The notes beneath the pieces were generated by a model. That model had not been told where the DNA came from, ran no database searches, and saw only the letters and a program-made list of their open reading frames with translations. A program made the position numbers and the translations under genes. Below are positions 5,804 to 8,847 of a DNA stretch of 8,847 bases, in pieces. The stretch is from Frankia sp. (GTDB taxonomy: Bacteria; Actinomycetota; Actinomycetes; Frankiales; Frankiaceae): assembly GCA_019689615.1 (NCBI GenBank), contig JADGHD010000170.1, positions 1-8,847 on the forward strand. Reading direction: 5' to 3'. How positions within the stretch are numbered: the stretch's first letter is position 1; the number at the start of each line of letters is the position of its first letter.

Positions 5804-7252
5804 GTGAGCCGGATCATCATTCTCGGCGGGGGGCCCGGCGGGTATGAGGCGGCTCTGGTCGCGGCATCCCTGGGCGCGACCGTCACGCTCATCGAGGCGA
5901 ACGGGGTGGGCGGCGCCTGCGTCCTGACCGACTGTGTTCCCTCCAAGGCCCTCATCGCCGCGTCGGAGACGATGACGTCGGTCGCCGCGGCCCCGGCCCT
6001 GGGGCTCGCCCGCAAGGGCCTGCCGCTGCCGGCGCCGGCGACCTGGGAGAGCACCGACCCGCGGCTCAAGCCGCCCGAGGTGCTCACGATCGAGGCCACC
6101 CTGGTCAACACCCGGGTCCAGGAGCTGGCGCTCGCCCAGTCGCACGACATCGAGTCCCGGCTCAAGCGGGAGAAGGTCGAGGTCGTGCATGCCAGGGGGC
6201 GCCTGGTCGGCCCGCACGCGGTCGAGACCGACCATGGCGACTGCTACGTCGGCGACGTCGTGCTCATCGCCACCGGCGCGACCCCGCGGATCCTGCCGAC
6301 GGCGGTGCCCGATGGCGAGCGGATCCTGACCTGGCAGCAGCTCTACCAGCTCCCGGAGATCCCCGAGCACCTGGTGGTGGTCGGCTCCGGGGTCACCGGC
6401 GCCGAGTTCGCCAGCGCCTACCGGGCCCTCGGCGCGGCCGTCACGCTGGTCTCCTCCCGCGAGCGGGTGCTGCCGGGCGAGGACCAGGACGCCGCCCGGG
6501 TGATCGAGGACGTGTTCGTGCGCCGCGGCATCGACGTGCTCAACCGCTCCCGCGCCGCCTCGGTCCGCCGCATCGGCGACGGCGTCATCGTCGAGCTGAC
6601 CGACGGGCGGACGGTGACCGGGTCGCACGCGCTGATGGCGGTCGGCTCGGTGCCGCAGACCAAGGGCATCGGGCTCACGGAGGTCGGCGTGCGGCTCGGC
6701 TCCGGCGGGCACGTCGTGGTCGACCGGATGTCGCGGACCTCGGTGCCCGGCGTCTACGCGGCCGGCGACTGCACGGGCGTGCTGCCCCTGGCCTCGGTCG
6801 CCGCGATGCAGGGCCGGATCGCGATGTGGCACGCGCTCGGCGAGGCGGTCACCCCGCTGCGGCTGGGCACGGTGTCGTCGAACATCTTCACCGAGCCGGA
6901 GATCGCCACCGTCGGCGTGACCCAGCGGATGAAGGACACCGGCGCGATCACCGCCGACGTCGTCACGCTGCCGCTGGCGCGCAACCCGCGGGCGAAGATG
7001 CTGGGCATCACCGACGGCTTCGTGAAGCTGTTCTGCCGCCCCGGCAGCGGCACCGTGCTCGGCGGCGTCGTGGTCGCCCCGCGCGCCTCCGAGCTGATCC
7101 TGTCGATCTCGCTGGCGGTCACCCACGGCCTGACGTCCGAGCAGCTCGCCAACACCTTCGCCATCTACCCGTCACTGTCCGGCTCGATCACCGAGGCAGC
7201 CCGGATCGTGCACCCGAAGGACCTGTTCGCCGCGTTCGACGACCCGCTGTGA
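5804..7252 (+). CDS. lpdA: NAD(P)H-quinone reductase / flavoprotein disulfide reductase (LpdA type)
   Basis: The 482-residue product is a class I pyridine nucleotide-disulfide oxidoreductase. The FAD-binding Rossmann motif is at 8-13 (G-G-G-P-G-G) and the redox motif C-V-L-T-D-C at 39-44. The NAD(P)H-binding motif is at 194-199 (G-S-G-V-T-G), and the second FAD segment Y-A-A-G-D-C-T-G is followed by a C-terminal dimerisation domain (about 345-475). Instead of the H-P-x-x-x-E dyad of lipoamide dehydrogenase it reads Y-P-S-L-S-G at 455-460, so both the catalytic His and Glu are replaced. This matches mycobacterial LpdA (Rv3303c), which reduces quinones with NAD(P)H and lacks lipoamide dehydrogenase activity. 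Unlike that enzyme, as I recall its sequence, both cysteines are retained. The GTG at 5804 has a strong GAGGAGG (5792-5798) at good spacing; an ATG at 5744 is in frame but would add 20 unrelated residues. It is convergent with the amidohydrolase gene. Confidence 0.94.
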   Translation: MSRIIILGGGPGGYEAALVAASLGATVTLIEANGVGGACVLTDCVPSKALIAASETMTSVAAAPALGLARKGLPLPAPATWESTDPRLKPPEVLTIEATLVNTRVQELALAQSHDIESRLKREKVEVVHARGRLVGPHAVETDHGDCYVGDVVLIATGATPRILPTAVPDGERILTWQQLYQLPEIPEHLVVVGSGVTGAEFASAYRALGAAVTLVSSRERVLPGEDQDAARVIEDVFVRRGIDVLNRSRAASVRRIGDGVIVELTDGRTVTGSHALMAVGSVPQTKGIGLTEVGVRLGSGGHVVVDRMSRTSVPGVYAAGDCTGVLPLASVAAMQGRIAMWHALGEAVTPLRLGTVSSNIFTEPEIATVGVTQRMKDTGAITADVVTLPLARNPRAKMLGITDGFVKLFCRPGSGTVLGGVVVAPRASELILSISLAVTHGLTSEQLANTFAIYPSLSGSITEAARIVHPKDLFAAFDDPL

Positions 7253-7258
7253 CGGCGA

Positions 7259-7291
7259 AGCCGGCCGCGCGCCTGGTGGCGCGGGCCGGCT
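7259..7291. terminator. Bidirectional hairpin between lpdA and the amidohydrolase
   Basis: Positions 7259-7266 pair with 7284-7291 (8 bp) and 7268-7273 with 7278-7283 (6 bp), with G7267 bulged and the loop TGGT. It begins 7 nt after the lpdA stop and lies 35 nt beyond the amidohydrolase stop on the other strand, so it probably ends both transcripts. Confidence 0.7.
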
Positions 7292-7325
7292 CCGGTGACG
7301 TCGACGCCGGGCCGGCGGCGGGCGG

Positions 7326-8744
7326 TCAGCTCGTGGCGAGGCGGCCGAGCGCCTCCACGGCGGCGCCGGCGAGCAGGCGGGTGCCCACGCCGATCGCGCG
7401 CTCGTCTGCCAGGAAGTCGCCCTGGTGCAGGTCGTAGGTGCGCCCGCCGGGCGTGCGGGTGCCGAGCCTGGCCAGCGCGCCCTGCACGTAGGTGAGGTAC
7501 CAGCCGAAGTCCTCACCGCCCAGCGACTGGGCGACCGTGGTGGCGGCGGAGTGGCCGAGCACCTGGGTCACGGTCGAGTCGAAGACGTCCACCATGTCGG
7601 CGGTGTTCACCACCGGCGGCACGCCGCGTCGGTAGTCGATGACGATCTCCGCGCCGAACGGCGCCACGATCTGCCGGGCGAGCCGCTCCACCAGCTCCGG
7701 CGCGCTCTCCCATGTCTCCCGGGACAGCGTGCGCACGGTGCCGCGCAGCTGCCCGGTCCGTGGGATCGCGTTCACCACGGTGCCGGCCTGGACCTGGCCC
7801 CACACCAGGGCGAGCGCCGAGCGTGGGTCGATCAGGCGGTTCAGCGCCGCTGGCAGCTGCACCGCCAGCGTCGACAGCGCGTAGACCAGGTCGACCGTGT
7901 TCTGCGGCCGGGAGGTGTGCCCACCGGGGCCGGCCAGCGTGATCTCCAGCATGTCGGCGGCCGACGTGATCGGCCCAGGGCGCAGGCCGATCGTGCCTAC
8001 ATCGAGCGCCGGGTCGCAGTGCACGGTCAGCGCCGCGTCGACCGGCTTGAGCACCCCGGCGTCGATGGCATCCAGCGCGCCGCCCGGCATCGTCTCCTCC
8101 GCCGGCTGGAACAGCAGCCGCACGGTCCCGGGCAGCCGGTGGGTGGCCGCGTACTCGGCGACCGCCAGGCCAGCGCCGAGCACCACCGTGGTGTGCACGT
8201 CGTGGCCGCAGGCGTGGCAGACGCCGGGCACGGTCGAGGCGTACGGCACGTCCTTGGCGTCCTGCAGCGGCAGCGCGTCCAGGTCGGCCCGCAGCATCAC
8301 CACCGGGCCGTCGCTGTCGGCCGCGTTGCCCGGCCCGCCGGTGCCGATGTCGCAGTACGCGCCGGGCAGGTCGCCGAACCGCTGCGGGACCAGGCCCGCG
8401 GCGGTCAGCCGCTCGATGACCCGCCCGGTCGTCCGGTACTCCTGGCGGCCCAGCTCCGGGTGGGCGTGCAGGTCCCGGCGGAACGCGACCAGCTCGTCGC
8501 CGTGGCGCTCGAGCCACGACCGGACGAACCCGGCGACGTCCGCGGCCCGGGTCGCGACCGCACCGGGCCGCGCGGCTGCTCCCGGCACACCGGCCGCGCC
8601 GGCCGTCTCGGGCACGTCCGTGGCTGACTGCGGGCCGGGACTGGCTGGCTCGGTGTCCACGCTCGTGCCCTCAACCGGATCGGCGAAGGCCAGCCCCGCG
8701 TCGGCCGGCGCCGCCGCCGGCATCGCTGCGATGTGGTCCGACAT
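7326..8744 (-). CDS. M20-family (M20D/HipO-AmiA-like) amidohydrolase
   Basis: The 472-residue product (ATG at 8744) is a two-metal amidohydrolase of the hippuricase/IAA-amino-acid hydrolase type. D-L-H-A-H-P-E-L at 91-98 opens the catalytic domain. Metal ligands appear in order: Cys179 and His181 (A-C-G-H-D), Glu216/Glu217 (Q-P-A-E-E), His242 (V-H-C-D-P) and His440 (D-L-H-Q-G-D-F). G-G-E-D-F-G-W-Y lies shortly before the last histidine, and a lid/dimerisation domain falls at about 260-370. Such enzymes release amino acids or aromatic acids from N-acyl conjugates; the substrate here is not predictable. The first 65 or so residues are an Ala/Pro-rich tail not found in typical members, with no signal-peptide hydrophobic core. 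ATG 8744 has GGGAGG 12 nt upstream, a rather long gap. The frame stays open to the window edge (TTG at 8843), but that extension has poor GC3. In mycobacteria amiA1/amiB1 lie next to lpdA, as here. Confidence 0.9.
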   Translation of the reverse strand: MSDHIAAMPAAAPADAGLAFADPVEGTSVDTEPASPGPQSATDVPETAGAAGVPGAAARPGAVATRAADVAGFVRSWLERHGDELVAFRRDLHAHPELGRQEYRTTGRVIERLTAAGLVPQRFGDLPGAYCDIGTGGPGNAADSDGPVVMLRADLDALPLQDAKDVPYASTVPGVCHACGHDVHTTVVLGAGLAVAEYAATHRLPGTVRLLFQPAEETMPGGALDAIDAGVLKPVDAALTVHCDPALDVGTIGLRPGPITSAADMLEITLAGPGGHTSRPQNTVDLVYALSTLAVQLPAALNRLIDPRSALALVWGQVQAGTVVNAIPRTGQLRGTVRTLSRETWESAPELVERLARQIVAPFGAEIVIDYRRGVPPVVNTADMVDVFDSTVTQVLGHSAATTVAQSLGGEDFGWYLTYVQGALARLGTRTPGGRTYDLHQGDFLADERAIGVGTRLLAGAAVEALGRLATS

Positions 8745-8847
8745 GGTGAGGCTGGCCCTCCCGAAAAATGGACGTAGGGTGTCTGCGAGACGCAACGCCG
8801 GCACCACGGCCGAGCCTGCCGGGCCACGCAGCCTGTCCGACAACGCA
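8745..8847. promoter_or_regulatory. Upstream region of the amidohydrolase, possibly shared with a divergent gene
   Basis: This 103-bp end segment holds a T-run and GGGAGG on the minus strand just before the amidohydrolase ATG. On the plus strand TAGGGT at 8775-8780 fits TANNNT, and from a GTG at 8779 a frame with 17 of 22 G/C third positions runs open to the window end (S-A-R-R-N-A-G-T-T-A-E-P-A-G-P-R-S-L-S-D-N-A after the start). It could be the beginning of a divergent gene, but there is no Shine-Dalgarno and no recognisable motif in so few residues. Confidence 0.25.

Noticed and set aside
5423..7126. 567-codon minus-strand open frame opposite lpdA
   Set aside because: The composition is that of an antisense shadow; lpdA on the plus strand shows full family conservation.
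7425..8627. 400-codon plus-strand open frame opposite the amidohydrolase
   Set aside because: It is an antisense shadow; the minus strand carries all M20 metal-ligand motifs.
8745..8843. Extension of the amidohydrolase to a TTG at 8843
   Set aside because: It has lower GC third positions, a T-run and a ribosome-site-like GGGAGG within it, and no homologous residues; it looks like upstream DNA.

Overview
The window is a very GC-rich, densely coded piece of an actinobacterial chromosome. GTG starts are common and intergenic regions are mostly short. The ACC epsilon subunit gene, the DUF5313-like membrane protein and the LpdA-type flavoprotein are all actinobacterial hallmarks. The very high GC and Ala/Pro-rich tails would fit a Frankia-like or related filamentous actinomycete, but genus is only an inference. 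Nothing looks horizontally acquired: no transposase, integrase, phage gene, tRNA, rRNA or CRISPR array was found.

Layout. Positions 1-170 (minus) hold the N-terminal end of a biotin-protein ligase (birA). It is divergent from an acyl-CoA carboxylase block on the plus strand: the carboxyltransferase beta subunit (pccB/accD5-like, 310-1911), the small epsilon subunit (accE, 1920-2192) and the biotin carboxylase/biotin carrier alpha subunit (accA3-like, 2322-4091). These four genes make up a biotin-dependent acyl-CoA carboxylase. BirA attaches biotin to Lys554 of the alpha subunit, the alpha subunit carboxylates the biotin, the beta subunit transfers CO2 to an acyl-CoA (propionyl-CoA predicted from Asp426), and epsilon bridges alpha and beta. 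A 17-bp-stem hairpin closes the block.

Next comes a two-helix DUF5313-like membrane protein (4179-4787, plus), convergent with a gamma-glutamylcyclotransferase-like gene (4830-5288, minus). A gene-free stretch of about 515 bp (5289-5803) contains several inverted and direct repeats. It is followed by an LpdA-type NAD(P)H-quinone reductase/flavoprotein disulfide reductase (5804-7252, plus), convergent with an M20-family amidohydrolase (7326-8744, minus). The last 103 bp are the upstream region of the amidohydrolase and may include the first codons of a divergent gene.

From memory, gene content and order resemble the Mycobacterium tuberculosis Rv3279c-Rv3306c region (birA, accD5, accE5, accA3, lpdA, amiA1/amiB1) in compressed form. 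The window is therefore mainly conserved core metabolism. The second-look items are regulatory: a CRP-like site in the birA-pccB intergenic region, two promoters that look built for leaderless mRNAs, and the repeat-rich leader of lpdA. One enzyme detail is also notable: LpdA keeps both cysteines of the CXXXXC motif but lacks the His-Glu dyad of true lipoamide dehydrogenases. I did not find a convincing undescribed multi-gene system.
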